This document shows, one piece after another, positions 18,284-27,133 of a stretch of 64,000 nt of DNA. A program made the position numbers and the translations under genes. This stretch comes from an uncultured Aquimarina sp. (GTDB lineage: Bacteria > Bacteroidota > Bacteroidia > Flavobacteriales > Flavobacteriaceae): NCBI GenBank assembly GCA_947498455.1, contig CANMKK010000023.1, positions 1 through 64,000 of the forward strand, read 5' to 3'. How positions within the stretch are numbered: the first letter of the stretch is position 1; the number at the start of each line of letters is the position of its first letter. The notes beneath the pieces are model-generated. The model worked only from the letters and a program-made list of their open reading frames with translations, was not told where the DNA came from and made no database searches.

Positions 18284-18440
18284 TTTAGGCTTTTGTTTCG
18301 GATTTTTTATGTGTAGAAAGTATCTTTTTGGGTTATTTCTGATAAGTGTTCTAATCAATTTAGAACTAAGAAATATGATAATAGTTAATAAGGATTCTTT
18401 AAAATAAGATTAATCAGTATTTTTGACAGAAAAGTACTTT

Positions 18441-19721
18441 ATGCAATTCGAAAATACTAAAGAGTTTGCTCAAAAATTAGATAAACAAGATCCTTTACGA
18501 TCGTATCGAGATCAGTTTCTTTTTCCAAAAATAAATAATGAAGAAGTAATCTATTTTACAGGTAATTCATTAGGCCTACAGCCTAAGACTAGCAAACAAT
18601 ATGTAGATGAGATTATGCAAGATTGGGCTAACTTGGCAGTTGAAGGACATTTTTATGCTGAGAAACCTTGGTGGGATTATCACGAACGTTTAGCAGGCCC
18701 ATTAAGTAAAATTGTTGGAGCTAAACCCTCGGAGATTACAGTAATGAATAGTCTTACGGTAAATCTTCATTTATTAATGGTGTCTTTTTATAAGCCAGAG
18801 GGTAAAAGGTATAAGATAATTTGTGAAGAGAAAGCATTTCCGAGTGATCAATATATGATTCAAAGTCAGGTTAGATTTCACGGATATGAGCAAGAAGATG
18901 CAATTGTAGAAATAAAGAAAAGAAAAGGAGAACATAATTTTAGAACGGAAGATATTCTAGCGACAATTAAGGAAGTAGGAGAGGAGTGCGCTTTAATATT
19001 GATAGGAGGAGTAAATTACTATACTGGGCAGGTTTTTGATATGAAAAAAATTACCCAAGCCGGTCATGATATTGGAGCATTAGTAGGATGGGATTTGGCA
19101 CATGCTGCAGGAAATATAGCATTACAATTACATGATTGGGATGTTGATTTTGCGGCTTGGTGTAGTTATAAGTATATGAATAGTGGACCAGGAAATGCTT
19201 CTGGATGTTTTGTGCATGAGCGTTTTCATAATCTAAAAAATATTACACGTTTCGAGGGATGGTGGGGAACAGAGAAGAAGTCCAGATTTCTTATGAAACC
19301 TGATTTTGTACCTATGCCAAATGCAGATGCTTGGCAATTAAGTAATGCTTCAGTTTTATCTTTAGCTCCTTATCTAGCATCATTATTATTGTTTGATGAG
19401 GTGGGAATGGAAAGTTTATTGAAAAAAAGAAATCTGATTGTTTCGTATTTAGAGTATATTCTATTAGAAATAGCAAAGGAAGTACACGGCGATTTTGAAA
19501 TAATTACACCATCTAACCCGGAAGAGCGAGGTACTCAACTCTCCGTTTTTTTACATGGAGAAGGAAGAAAATTGTTCGATTATTTAATGAAAAATGGTGT
19601 AGTTACTGATTGGCGTGAACCTAATGTTATTAGACTTGCTCCGGCACCTTTTTATTGTTCATATGAGGATATGTATAATTTCGGGCAATTATTAAAACAG
19701 GGGATTAATGCTAAAAAATAA
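18441..19721 (+). CDS. kynU: Kynureninase
   Basis: About 426 residues from the ATG at 18441; an in-frame TTG at 18423 would add six residues and is less likely. PLP-dependent enzyme that splits kynurenine or 3-hydroxykynurenine to (3-hydroxy)anthranilate and alanine. The family signatures NSLGLQP (N-terminus), GWDLAHAAGN and the PLP-lysine context WCSYKYMNSGPG (Lys244) are all present, and length is normal. It sits 5.8 kb from kynurenine 3-monooxygenase on the same strand, so the window has two consecutive steps of tryptophan degradation or de novo NAD synthesis. No terminator is visible before the repeat element that follows. Confidence 0.97.
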   Translation: MQFENTKEFAQKLDKQDPLRSYRDQFLFPKINNEEVIYFTGNSLGLQPKTSKQYVDEIMQDWANLAVEGHFYAEKPWWDYHERLAGPLSKIVGAKPSEITVMNSLTVNLHLLMVSFYKPEGKRYKIICEEKAFPSDQYMIQSQVRFHGYEQEDAIVEIKKRKGEHNFRTEDILATIKEVGEECALILIGGVNYYTGQVFDMKKITQAGHDIGALVGWDLAHAAGNIALQLHDWDVDFAAWCSYKYMNSGPGNASGCFVHERFHNLKNITRFEGWWGTEKKSRFLMKPDFVPMPNADAWQLSNASVLSLAPYLASLLLFDEVGMESLLKKRNLIVSYLEYILLEIAKEVHGDFEIITPSNPEERGTQLSVFLHGEGRKLFDYLMKNGVVTDWREPNVIRLAPAPFYCSYEDMYNFGQLLKQGINAKK

Positions 19722-19745
19722 GAGTATTTATCTTACTCAGTTATT

Positions 19746-19931
19746 ATACGATTAACGCATAAAACTTTCGCATATAGTTCGTTTCTTTTACACTATATCT
19801 GCATTATAAAATTCAACAATAGCTATACTTCGACTTAATTCAGCACAAGTGGCTATTCTTTAATTTTATGCCTTAACATAGTACAAAATAATTCAAGCTC
19901 CTTATACGAATTTCTTATCCATAAAGCGTAT
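19746..19931 (+). repeat. MITE-like dispersed element, family 1, complete copy
   Basis: A 186-bp copy in the opposite orientation to 511-695, starting ATACGATTAACGC and ending ATAAAGCGTAT. The central hairpin arms (AATTCAACAATAGCTA and TGGCTATTCTTTAATT) have diverged but still pair. Confidence 0.8.
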
Positions 19932-19976
19932 TGTTAAGTATTTGAATTAAAGCTTCCTATTTAATAATTCACAACA

Positions 19977-20013
19977 AAAAAAGAGGGTGTTTGACTTTTC
20001 AGACGCCCTCTTT
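19977..20013 (-). terminator. Terminator of the cupredoxin-like gene
   Basis: In minus orientation a GAGGGCGTCTGA / TCAAACACCCTC stem, with G-U pairs and a 4-nt loop, is followed by T7. It lies 23 bp past the stop codon. Confidence 0.8.
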
Positions 20014-20035
20014 AAGCTTTGCGATTTCATTAAAT

Positions 20036-20404
20036 CTATTTAACCACTAATGTATATTGCGGTGTTTTATTAAGAGGACAAAAGTAATTGTAAGTTCCTT
20101 TTTTTAGGTTTACGGTCTTAGTACTTTCTGTTTTTCCTTCAGCAACTACTTTAGTTACATATGCTTCTTTAATATGATTCTCTGGGTTAGCAGCATCTTT
20201 ATCAGCTGGTACTAGCACAAAACCAACATCGGTTCCAACATTATTATTAGAGATGTTAAAAACGTAACTTCCTTCTGATAATGTTACCTGCTTTTGGGTA
20301 AACTCTCCTTTTGTCTGTTCTAAAGAAACAGTTTTTACTTGTTGGGCATTTGTACTTAGGGTGATTGCAAAAATAAATGTAATTGCTGTAATTAACTTTT
20401 TCAT
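20036..20404 (-). CDS. Exported cupredoxin-like small protein
   Basis: 122 residues with a signal peptide (ending TNAQQ at about 21). The rest has a cupredoxin-like beta-sandwich profile: GSYVFNISNNNVGTDVGFVLVP and a C-terminal GTYNYFCPLNKTPQYTLVV. A true type I copper site would have His after the Cys (C-x-x-x-H-x-x-M); here FCPLNKTPQY has the Cys but no His or Met, so copper binding is doubtful. Function unknown; probably periplasmic. It follows no gene on its strand closely and stands as a single unit with its own terminator. Confidence 0.75.
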   Translation of the reverse strand: MKKLITAITFIFAITLSTNAQQVKTVSLEQTKGEFTQKQVTLSEGSYVFNISNNNVGTDVGFVLVPADKDAANPENHIKEAYVTKVVAEGKTESTKTVNLKKGTYNYFCPLNKTPQYTLVVK

Positions 20405-20647
20405 GATTTTTTTAAATTATAAATGTTAGGGGGTAAATAGTCTATGCACTAGATCCTTATTATTAGTATTAAATCTAGTTCTTCTTATTTTGTACAGTAA
20501 TCTTTTAAATTAAACTTACTTAGATAATCAGATGTAATATTGATTATAGATTATAACAGGTTTTCTAATACATAGACAGTCTTAATTGTTTTTGTTAGGA
20601 GAGAGGAATGGATATTTTTCCTCTCTTCTTATAATATAAGGGGTAAT

Positions 20648-21196
20648 TTATACTGCACTCGTTTCTAGTGGTTGAGCAACTGGAAAATCTACAGGAACTT
20701 GTGTTGCACCATGTATATAGTTAGAGATTGTTTTATCTCCTACTAATACAACAGTATCAATTAGATTTCCTTTATTATAACCAGCTTCTAAGAAGTTGTC
20801 TACTACATTCTGATCCGCGTGTCCTCTTTTTTCTGTAATGTTTTTAGCTAATTTAACTAAGGCATCTAGTTTAGAGTCGAAAGAAGCATGACCTGCTCTT
20901 AATTCTAATATTTGCTCATCGGTAAATCCGTTCATTTTTCCGATAGCAGTATGAGCAGATAAGCAGTAGATGCAATTATTAACTTGACTTACAGCTAAGT
21001 TTACTGCTTCTTTTTCTTTTACACTTAATGATGTTTTTGCATTTGCTAAGTTTAGATAGTTTTCTAATGCTGTCTCACTATGCGCATAAGTTGCATAAAG
21101 ATTTGGTACAAAACCCAATGCTTTATTCAAGTTGTCAAAAATTCCTTGATTTGTAGCATTTACTTCTTCTCTTGTTGGTACATTAATTGTTGCCAT
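20648..21196 (-). CDS. Carboxymuconolactone decarboxylase/AhpD-family protein
   Basis: 182 residues, predicted all-helical. The AhpD-type redox motif is CIYCLSAHTAIG, with the CxxC and the downstream His, typical of 'peroxidase-related' CMD enzymes that reduce peroxides or disulfides. A promoter upstream is nearly the twin of the one before the 51-aa gene at 21358-21513. DoxX, an AraC regulator and a flavin reductase follow upstream, which suits an oxidative or electrophile stress set. A weak stem-loop (20600-20626) lies 3'. Confidence 0.92.
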   Translation of the reverse strand: MATINVPTREEVNATNQGIFDNLNKALGFVPNLYATYAHSETALENYLNLANAKTSLSVKEKEAVNLAVSQVNNCIYCLSAHTAIGKMNGFTDEQILELRAGHASFDSKLDALVKLAKNITEKRGHADQNVVDNFLEAGYNKGNLIDTVVLVGDKTISNYIHGATQVPVDFPVAQPLETSAV

Positions 21197-21286
21197 TTGT
21201 TCTAATTTTTGTGTTATTCTGAATTTACTTTTTCAGAGTTTGTTAGTACTTATTTTTATTTGAATTGTATCATAAAATTGATAGGG

Positions 21287-21351
21287 CAAAGATGCGATGT
21301 AAGCTGCCGTAATGAAATGATTGTTTTTCCCGAGAGCTTGCCAATTTTTCC
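21287..21351 (-). promoter_or_regulatory. Promoter and shared motif upstream of the CMD gene
   Basis: On the minus strand, a GGAAAAATTGGCAAGCTCTC block followed by GGGAAAAAC (21323-21351) lies 36 bp ahead of a CATCTTTG -7-like box (21287-21294). The same motif and identical spacing occur at 21540-21603. It is a likely activator site plus promoter. Confidence 0.6.
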
Positions 21352-21357
21352 TTTTTA

Positions 21358-21513
21358 CTAATTTTTAGAAGTAATAAAAGGTTTTTCTGTATCACAATAA
21401 AAATCATGATGACTTCTTTGATCGCAATGTGTCTTAGGACTTATTGAGTTTATAATTTGCTTACGTCTTTGGCTAAAAACCGCTATTAAATTGAAAATTG
21501 ATTTATTTTTCAT
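21358..21513 (-). CDS. Small 51-residue protein of unknown function
   Basis: ATG at 21513 to TAG at 21358. The 51-residue product starts MKNKSIFNLIAVFSQRRKQI, then has a His/Cys-bearing segment (THCDQRSHHDFYCDTEKP) with two Cys and four His, and ends ITSKN. There is no transmembrane helix or signal cleavage site. Support for it being real is its dedicated upstream block (21540-21603), which duplicates the promoter of the next gene, with the -7-like box 27 bp before the ATG. No family is recognised. Metal binding by the Cys/His cluster or redox sensing is only a guess. Confidence 0.5.
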   Translation of the reverse strand: MKNKSIFNLIAVFSQRRKQIINSISPKTHCDQRSHHDFYCDTEKPFITSKN

Positions 21514-21539
21514 CTCTATATAGTTTTAAATTAACAATA

Positions 21540-21603
21540 CAAAGATCAATAAGTTTGTAAGGCTATAGAATGGCCGTTTTTCCCGAGAACATGTCAATTT
21601 TCC
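21540..21603 (-). promoter_or_regulatory. Promoter and shared motif upstream of the 51-aa gene
   Basis: On the minus strand GGAAAATTGACATGTTCTC followed by GGGAAAAAC (21576-21603) precedes a GATCTTTG box (21540-21547) by 36 bp, the same geometry as at the CMD promoter. Its -7-like box lies about 27 bp before the ATG. Confidence 0.6.
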
Positions 21604-21610
21604 TGTTGTA

Positions 21611-21638
21611 AATAAAAAAACCTCCTGATTCGGAGGCT
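21611..21638 (-). terminator. Terminator between the DoxX operon and the 51-aa gene
   Basis: In minus orientation a CCTCC/GGAGG stem is followed by T7A. It ends read-through from the DoxX gene before the 51-aa promoter. Confidence 0.6.
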
Positions 21639-21650
21639 CTTATTTGTTTT

Positions 21651-21677
21651 ACACGAATTTCTTATCCATAAATCGCA
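21651..21677 (+). repeat. End fragment of a family 1 element
   Basis: ACGAATTTCTTATCCATAAA followed by TCGCATT matches the right end of the 19746-19931 element. The rest of the element is absent. Confidence 0.6.
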
Positions 21678-21785
21678 TTAGAAATTTTAAGAAGTAATGT
21701 GCAGTTTTTTTATGAATTATGATAAGGTTTGCAATAATGTAAACGTTTTATAATCAATAGAAAAAGATATATAATTGTATTATAT

Positions 21786-21890
21786 TTTTAATCCATATTG
21801 TATAGCTTAATTCTAAAAGAAGTTCGTCTCGAAATATTCAAAAGATATCTGTTTATTGGATACTTGGTGAGCTTTTTATGAGAAGATTGA
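21786..21890 (-). repeat. Family 2 3' element, decayed copy
   Basis: It retains AATCCATATTGTATAG, a TCTCGAAAT block and a GGATACTTGGTGAGC block in the order seen at 29745-29834 and 58225-58330. It lies 88 bp 3' of the DoxX gene in the same orientation as the other copies. Confidence 0.5.
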
Positions 21891-21977
21891 TTCTAATAAA
21901 TAGTCACCAAGGTATTGTTGCTGAAACGATATCTTATTTTTGAAACAATTCTTGGTTATAAAATTTCGAGTGGGGGG

Positions 21978-22358
21978 TTAGAAAAACTTAACTTCTCTTC
22001 TTTTAATCCATAATATAATAGCGCTTAATATAAAGGTAGTCATTGCAGTGATAAAAAGTACACCGCCATCATTATTAATTTCGATTCCTAATTTGGTAAG
22101 ATGCATTAGTATGGCTCCCCCAATAATACCTAATGTAATAGTAGCACCTATCCAGGTTGTTTTGGGAATAAGTAATAAGATACCTGCAATTAATTCTGCA
22201 ACTCCAGTAAGTATTCTACCGTAAGGTTCTATACCTACCTTAGAAAAAATATATACACTATCGGGGTGTGCAGTGAATTTAAACCTAAGAGTTTGTATTA
22301 AGATGATGGCAACAATAATTCTTAATATCAAGGGAAGTTTTTCTCTGATTTTACTCAT
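21978..22358 (-). CDS. DoxX-family inner membrane protein
   Basis: 126 residues with four hydrophobic segments (about 10-28, 50-66, 72-90 and 100-120) and the typical GRILTGVAELIAGILLLIPKT pattern of the DoxX/MauE group. Members often accompany redox or thiol-stress genes. It is 28 bp downstream of a secreted hypothetical gene, so the two are likely co-transcribed, and it shares the neighbourhood with the CMD and AraC genes. Confidence 0.88.
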   Translation of the reverse strand: MSKIREKLPLILRIIVAIILIQTLRFKFTAHPDSVYIFSKVGIEPYGRILTGVAELIAGILLLIPKTTWIGATITLGIIGGAILMHLTKLGIEINNDGGVLFITAMTTFILSAIILWIKRREVKFF

Positions 22359-22386
22359 TTTGTTTTAATTATGTTAGTGATAAGCC

Positions 22387-22848
22387 CTATAGAACGCTTG
22401 GTAAAGCATCTATCTTTCCATTAAAGGTATCTTTTCTCGAAATAAAATACAATTCTTTTAGATGCTTATCTTCAGATAAATTAATACCTAGATAAGGAAA
22501 TTTGTCTGTCAGGAAAATCTGAAAAGCTTGTACGTTTTTACTTCTATTCGCACCTTTTCTTATGATTTTCAGGTAGGAAGAAGAAGGTACGCTCACTTTT
22601 CTTTTGTTAGAAATAAAGGATAATGAGTTGTTTTTTCCCTTCAGTAATTTTATTTCTTTTCTGAAATTAATTTTTTCTAAAAGAATCATATGTTGATTAA
22701 AATCATTAAATGTGTTTGTGTAGATAACTTCTTTACTGTTTTTAAGGTATACAGTTTCTAATTGACTTTCGTACAATTTATCTTGGGCATTAGTTACAAA
22801 AACTAATGAAAGAAGTGCAGATAAGAATATAAGTTTTATAGTATTCAT
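22387..22848 (-). CDS. Secreted hypothetical protein
   Basis: 153 residues with a signal peptide ending FVTNAQ at about 22. The mature part is basic and beta-prone, with LYESQLETVYLKNSKEVIYTNTF and a C-terminal LYFISRKDTFNGKIDALPSVL. It has no Cys and no family I recognise. Placed first in a two-gene unit with the DoxX protein. Periplasmic or surface location is likely. Confidence 0.7.
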   Translation of the reverse strand: MNTIKLIFLSALLSLVFVTNAQDKLYESQLETVYLKNSKEVIYTNTFNDFNQHMILLEKINFRKEIKLLKGKNNSLSFISNKRKVSVPSSSYLKIIRKGANRSKNVQAFQIFLTDKFPYLGINLSEDKHLKELYFISRKDTFNGKIDALPSVL

Positions 22849-23004
22849 AATAATAAATTTTATATACGAATGAATATTCTTTATTGTTTTTTATACTTTT
22901 CATATCTAGCGATTAGATATGTCGTATTACACTTTTAATCCAAAAAATAACTATCAGATTTTGAAAGTATTTAGTGGATAAAATTTTTAGAAAGTAGGTA
23001 AAAA

Positions 23005-23883
23005 CTAGATTGGAGTATTTTCTATTTTATTATCATTAACCTCTTCAATACCGGATTTAAGTTGTTTCTTAAATCCTGATGGAGATAAAGAGGTATGCTT
23101 CTTAAACATCCTGCTAAGATGTGAGGCGTCATCAAAACCAATTTCATATGCAATTTCCTTGGCTGATTTATCAGTATAGATCAATAATCTTTTTGCTTCT
23201 AATATGATACGATCATGAATAATCTGTAATGGACTTTTTTTAAATTTAGAAAAATTATTAGATAATGTTTTTGGAGACTTATGTAGTTTTTCTGCATAAA
23301 AAGAAACTGAATGTTCTTTTCTAAAATTATATTCAACCAAAACATTAAAAGATCTGATAAGATCTACTTGTCCTGAATATATATTTTTAAAATCGCCTTG
23401 CCGTTTTATAAGTCTGGTTGTCGTTATAATAAAACGAGCCAATAGCATTCGAAGCATTTCTGCCTGAATAGTATCTACTGTTTCCATTTCATCTAGAAAA
23501 ACTTGATGTAAAAATTCGAGTTTTTTCTGATCTTGGATTTCAAGATTTATTACTGGAACATTACTATTTCCATAAAATAATATTCCAATGCAACTTACTT
23601 CTTTATCATGATCCTTGATACAATAAAATTCTCGATTGAATTGATAAACAATTATGTCTTCTCCTTCAATAAATCTTAAATGTTGGTTAGGAGTTAATAC
23701 AATAATTTTATTTTGTTCTAATTGAATATTGATACCATCGACCTCAATAAAAATGGAGCTTTTTTTTGCCCAGATAAAAGTGAATAAAGTTATATTCATA
23801 GGATTACTAAACGAAAATAGTAATTCTTCGTCCGCAATGGTAAAAATTGCATCTGTTGAAAATTCTTTAAACTCTTTTATCAT
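23005..23883 (-). CDS. AraC-family transcriptional regulator
   Basis: 292 residues. An N-terminal cupin-like sensor region (about 1-130) is followed by a C-terminal double helix-turn-helix domain (about 185-280): SVSFYAEKLHKSPKTLSNNF for the first HTH, and KEIAYEIGFDDASHLSRMFKK then SPSGFKKQ for the second. 34 bp after the flavin reductase gene, so probably co-transcribed. It is the obvious candidate to bind the duplicated motif before the CMD and 51-aa genes, but that is inference. Family members usually activate adjacent stress or catabolic genes. Confidence 0.93.
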   Translation of the reverse strand: MIKEFKEFSTDAIFTIADEELLFSFSNPMNITLFTFIWAKKSSIFIEVDGINIQLEQNKIIVLTPNQHLRFIEGEDIIVYQFNREFYCIKDHDKEVSCIGILFYGNSNVPVINLEIQDQKKLEFLHQVFLDEMETVDTIQAEMLRMLLARFIITTTRLIKRQGDFKNIYSGQVDLIRSFNVLVEYNFRKEHSVSFYAEKLHKSPKTLSNNFSKFKKSPLQIIHDRIILEAKRLLIYTDKSAKEIAYEIGFDDASHLSRMFKKHTSLSPSGFKKQLKSGIEEVNDNKIENTPI

Positions 23884-23917
23884 ATAGTATAAGTCGGCTT
23901 TTTTTTTAAAAATTACA

Positions 23918-24559
23918 TTAATTTCTTGTTAAAATTTTGGAAGCTTTTTCTGGCTTGGCATATTCATATCTGTCTAATAGTTTAGGTAAGGCATAACCAT
24001 CTAAACCAATACACGATACTATATCTGCTTTATCTAGTTGTACCCATCCATCATCGTGTATAAGTCCATCCTTTAGGTATAGATGCTCTATTGTGCCTAT
24101 GATCAAGATTGTATTGTTTTCTTTAATCACATACTCATTTACATATTTACAACCTATTTTAATAGGACTATTCTTAACATAAGGTGCGTGAAAATTGTCT
24201 ATATATTCTTCTGTTAATTCAGTTTTGTCGAACTCAGAAGTTAGTGTGTCATATTTTGCTGCAGTATGATGTGCCGACGGAATGAAATCTTTATGAACTT
24301 GATTTACAGTAAAAAATTCTGTTTTTTTTATGTTTTCGTATGTGCCCCTAGGAACAGTAACAGGTCTTAGTATAAAACCTAGCATTGGCGGGTGACTACC
24401 AATATGTACAATGGAATTAAATATTGCTACATTAGAAACTCCAGTATTACTCTTGGAGGCTATTAAATTACAAGATTTATAACCTGTACAGCTGTTGATT
24501 AAATTAGCGCGATATCTTGATGGTAATTCATTAAGGCTTTTTAATGTGAAATGGCTCAT
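23918..24559 (-). CDS. Flavin reductase-like FMN-binding protein
   Basis: 213 residues of the flavin reductase-like split-barrel fold. Characteristic segments are SNVAIFNSIVHIGSHPPMLGF and the RPVTVPRGTYENIKKTEFFTVNQVH stretch that lines the FMN site. The enzyme would use NAD(P)H and FMN. Its start is divergent from a methyltransferase gene, with the promoters in a very short shared region. The AraC regulator follows it by 34 bp. Confidence 0.9.
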   Translation of the reverse strand: MSHFTLKSLNELPSRYRANLINSCTGYKSCNLIASKSNTGVSNVAIFNSIVHIGSHPPMLGFILRPVTVPRGTYENIKKTEFFTVNQVHKDFIPSAHHTAAKYDTLTSEFDKTELTEEYIDNFHAPYVKNSPIKIGCKYVNEYVIKENNTILIIGTIEHLYLKDGLIHDDGWVQLDKADIVSCIGLDGYALPKLLDRYEYAKPEKASKILTRN

Positions 24560-24619
24560 GAGATAGTCTGTTTTATTTTAAATTATGAGTATATTTCAAA
24601 TCTAATTAATTATAATACG

Positions 24620-25423
24620 ATGTCTGTAGGAATGAAAACATATTTTGAGACAAATAAAGAAACCTGGAATCAAAAAGTGGCTATTCATGCGAAAAGTGAT
24701 TTTTATGATTTGGATGCTTTTAAAAAAGGAGAAACTTCGTTAAAACGTTTTGAAATTGATGCCTTGGGAACGAATATTTCGGGGAAGTCGTTGTTGCACT
24801 TACAATGTCATTTTGGTCAAGATACACTTAGTTGGAGTAGAATGGGGGCTAAATGTACAGGAATAGATCTCTCTGATAAAGGAATCCAATTAGCAAAAGA
24901 GTTAAATTCTGAATTACAATTGGATGCAACTTTTACTTGTTGTAACGTTTTAGAAACCTCTAAGTATATCCAAGAACAATTTGATATTGTATATACAAGT
25001 TATGGCGTTATAGGATGGTTGCCAGATTTAAAACCTTGGGGTCAGATGATTGCAGAGAGACTAAAAAAAGGAGGTGTTTTTTATATGGTAGAATTTCACC
25101 CAATAGCGTGGATGTTTGACTACACAAAAAAAGAGCCGACTATTGCGTATGGCTACCAACAGAAAGAAGCAATTTATGAAGAATATGAAGGGACATATGC
25201 TAATACGGCATCAAAAATGATAAGCAAAGAATATGGATGGAATCATGGATTAGGAGAAATAATTTCGTCACTTACTCAGGCAGGGCTTACCATAGAATAT
25301 TTACATGAGTATGATGAATCTCCATATGATATCTTTCCTGATTTAATAAAAACAAAAGAAGGGATGTATGTAAGTAAAGATAAATTATTCCCATTACTCT
25401 TTGCGATTAAAGCTTTTAAATAG
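24620..25423 (+). CDS. Class I SAM-dependent methyltransferase
   Basis: About 267 residues. The SAM-binding glycine-rich motif I region reads SLLHLQCHFGQDTLSWSRMG, followed by acidic motif II (CTGIDLSDKGIQLAKEL) and CCNVLETS. An ATG further upstream (24551) would overlap the divergent flavin reductase gene, so 24620 or 24632 (MKTYFETNKETW) is preferred. The family has a conserved YFETNK.TWN start. The substrate is unknown. No gene follows closely on the same strand. Confidence 0.88.
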   Translation: MSVGMKTYFETNKETWNQKVAIHAKSDFYDLDAFKKGETSLKRFEIDALGTNISGKSLLHLQCHFGQDTLSWSRMGAKCTGIDLSDKGIQLAKELNSELQLDATFTCCNVLETSKYIQEQFDIVYTSYGVIGWLPDLKPWGQMIAERLKKGGVFYMVEFHPIAWMFDYTKKEPTIAYGYQQKEAIYEEYEGTYANTASKMISKEYGWNHGLGEIISSLTQAGLTIEYLHEYDESPYDIFPDLIKTKEGMYVSKDKLFPLLFAIKAFK

Positions 25424-25575
25424 CGATTCAGTAATAATTTTTTACATTTGCTAAAGGTTTTAATGTTTGCATACTCTCTGTTCTGTTAGAAAGAGCTCGT
25501 TTGTTAGGGACATTAAAGCTCGAACCAAGTAAGGATTCTTAGAAAAACCCTGACAAACCGGTATTACAAAACTTT

Positions 25576-26976
25576 ATGCACGCAAAAAATATAGCTATCG
25601 TAGGAAGTGGGCTGGTAGGTTCATTACTAGCAATTTATTTAAGAAAACGGAATCATACAGTAACTGTTTTTGATCGAAGACCGGATATTAGAAATGTGAA
25701 ATTTAGTGGTCGTTCTATTAATTTGGCAATGTCTGTAAGAGGCTGGGAAGCTTTAGATAAAGCAGGGATAGGCGATTCTGTCAGAGAACTAGCCATAGCT
25801 ATGAATAAGAGGTCGATACATATAAATGGGCAATCAGAATATTATCAGCAATATGGAAAAGATAATGAGGCTATATATTCGATTTCTAGAGGAGTTTTAA
25901 ACCGTAAAATGATTGACCTAGCAGAGGATGCTGGTGTGATTTTTAAGTTTAATGAAAAAGTATGGGATATCAATTTACCAGAAGCCAAAATTTATACTGG
26001 GGAATCTGAGAAGAGTGAATGGAGAGAATATACATATGACATGATTTTTGGTTGTGATGGGGCTTTTTCTAGAGTACGTCATAAAATGCAAAGAAGGAGT
26101 AGGTTTGATTATTCTCAGGATTTTTTGGATGCGGGATATAAGGAGTTAGGTATTCCTGCTAATGAAGATGGCACACATAAATTAGATAAGCATTCCCTAC
26201 ATATATGGCCTCGAGGAAAATTTATGCTAATTGCCTTACCGAATCTAGATGGAAGTTTTACCTGTACATTGTTTATGCCCCATGAAGGAGAGGATTCATT
26301 TGAGGAATTAAAAACGAATGATCAAGTATTACAATTCTGGAGGCAACATTTTCCAGATACGATAGAGTTAATGCCTACATTACTTAATGATTTTAAAAAT
26401 AATCCTACAAGTGCTCTGGTAACTATGAAGTGTTATCCTTGGACATACTGGGATAAAATAGCTTTGATAGGAGATTCGGCTCATGCAATAGTACCGTTTT
26501 ATGGACAGGGAATGAATGCTGGTTTCGAAGATATTTCTGTGCTCGATACTATAATTGAAGAGCATAATGGAGAAAATTGGCAAGAAATTTTTGAATCATT
26601 TCAGAAATCAAGAAAGCCTAATACAGATGCAATTGCAGAACTTTCTTATCGTAATTTTATAGAGATGAGTAGTAAAACTGCAAATCCAAAGTTTATATTA
26701 AGAAAGAAGATCGAAAAACATTTCTCTGATAAGTACCCTGATAAATGGATTCCTTTATATACTAGAGTTACATTTTCTAATAGACCTTATGCAGAAGCAT
26801 TAGCTATTGGAGATCATCAAGCCAGAATTATGGATGAAATAATGAAATTTGATGATATCGAAAACATATGGGATAGTGATCAGATAGAAAAGTATATACT
26901 GAATAGTCTATCAAGAGAGGCTAATATTAATAATGATTTGACATCTCATCAATATAACTCTAGACATATACGGTAA
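25576..26976 (+). CDS. kmo: Kynurenine 3-monooxygenase
   Basis: 466 residues. FAD-dependent hydroxylase making 3-hydroxykynurenine from kynurenine with NADPH and O2. The Rossmann motif IVGSGLVGSLLA with ribose-binding DRRPD lies in the first 40 residues, then the KMO-specific SGRSINLAMSVRGW. The second FAD motif is ALIGDSAHAIVPFYGQGMNAGFED at about 295-318. The C-terminal helix carries YNSRHIR. With kynU upstream it gives 3-hydroxyanthranilate. The 150-bp leader has no clear riboswitch. Confidence 0.97.
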   Translation: MHAKNIAIVGSGLVGSLLAIYLRKRNHTVTVFDRRPDIRNVKFSGRSINLAMSVRGWEALDKAGIGDSVRELAIAMNKRSIHINGQSEYYQQYGKDNEAIYSISRGVLNRKMIDLAEDAGVIFKFNEKVWDINLPEAKIYTGESEKSEWREYTYDMIFGCDGAFSRVRHKMQRRSRFDYSQDFLDAGYKELGIPANEDGTHKLDKHSLHIWPRGKFMLIALPNLDGSFTCTLFMPHEGEDSFEELKTNDQVLQFWRQHFPDTIELMPTLLNDFKNNPTSALVTMKCYPWTYWDKIALIGDSAHAIVPFYGQGMNAGFEDISVLDTIIEEHNGENWQEIFESFQKSRKPNTDAIAELSYRNFIEMSSKTANPKFILRKKIEKHFSDKYPDKWIPLYTRVTFSNRPYAEALAIGDHQARIMDEIMKFDDIENIWDSDQIEKYILNSLSREANINNDLTSHQYNSRHIR

Positions 26977-27133
26977 ATCAAATAAAATAGAGTGCCATAA
27001 AATTTAATGTAATAAATATCTTGTTGTAAAACAGTAGTTTATAGTATTCATTGGCTCTGGTTTATAATTACGTTGATTTAAAACGTCCCTCTAAACCTTC
27101 CTTCCAAAGGGAGACTTTCTTACTAGAGCTTAT

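Noticed and set aside
18164..18358. 64-codon minus-strand ORF upstream of the H-NOX operon
   Set aside because: It runs through the putative operator, is rich in Lys/Asn/Phe as random AT-rich DNA is, and has no resemblance or supporting signals.
20600..20626. AGAGAGGAA stem-loop as terminator of the CMD gene
   Set aside because: No T-run follows on the minus strand; a weak structure only.
27060..27120. TCCCT...AGGGA stem as a terminator of kmo or the ALDH gene
   Set aside because: Five base pairs with a long loop and no clear T-run.
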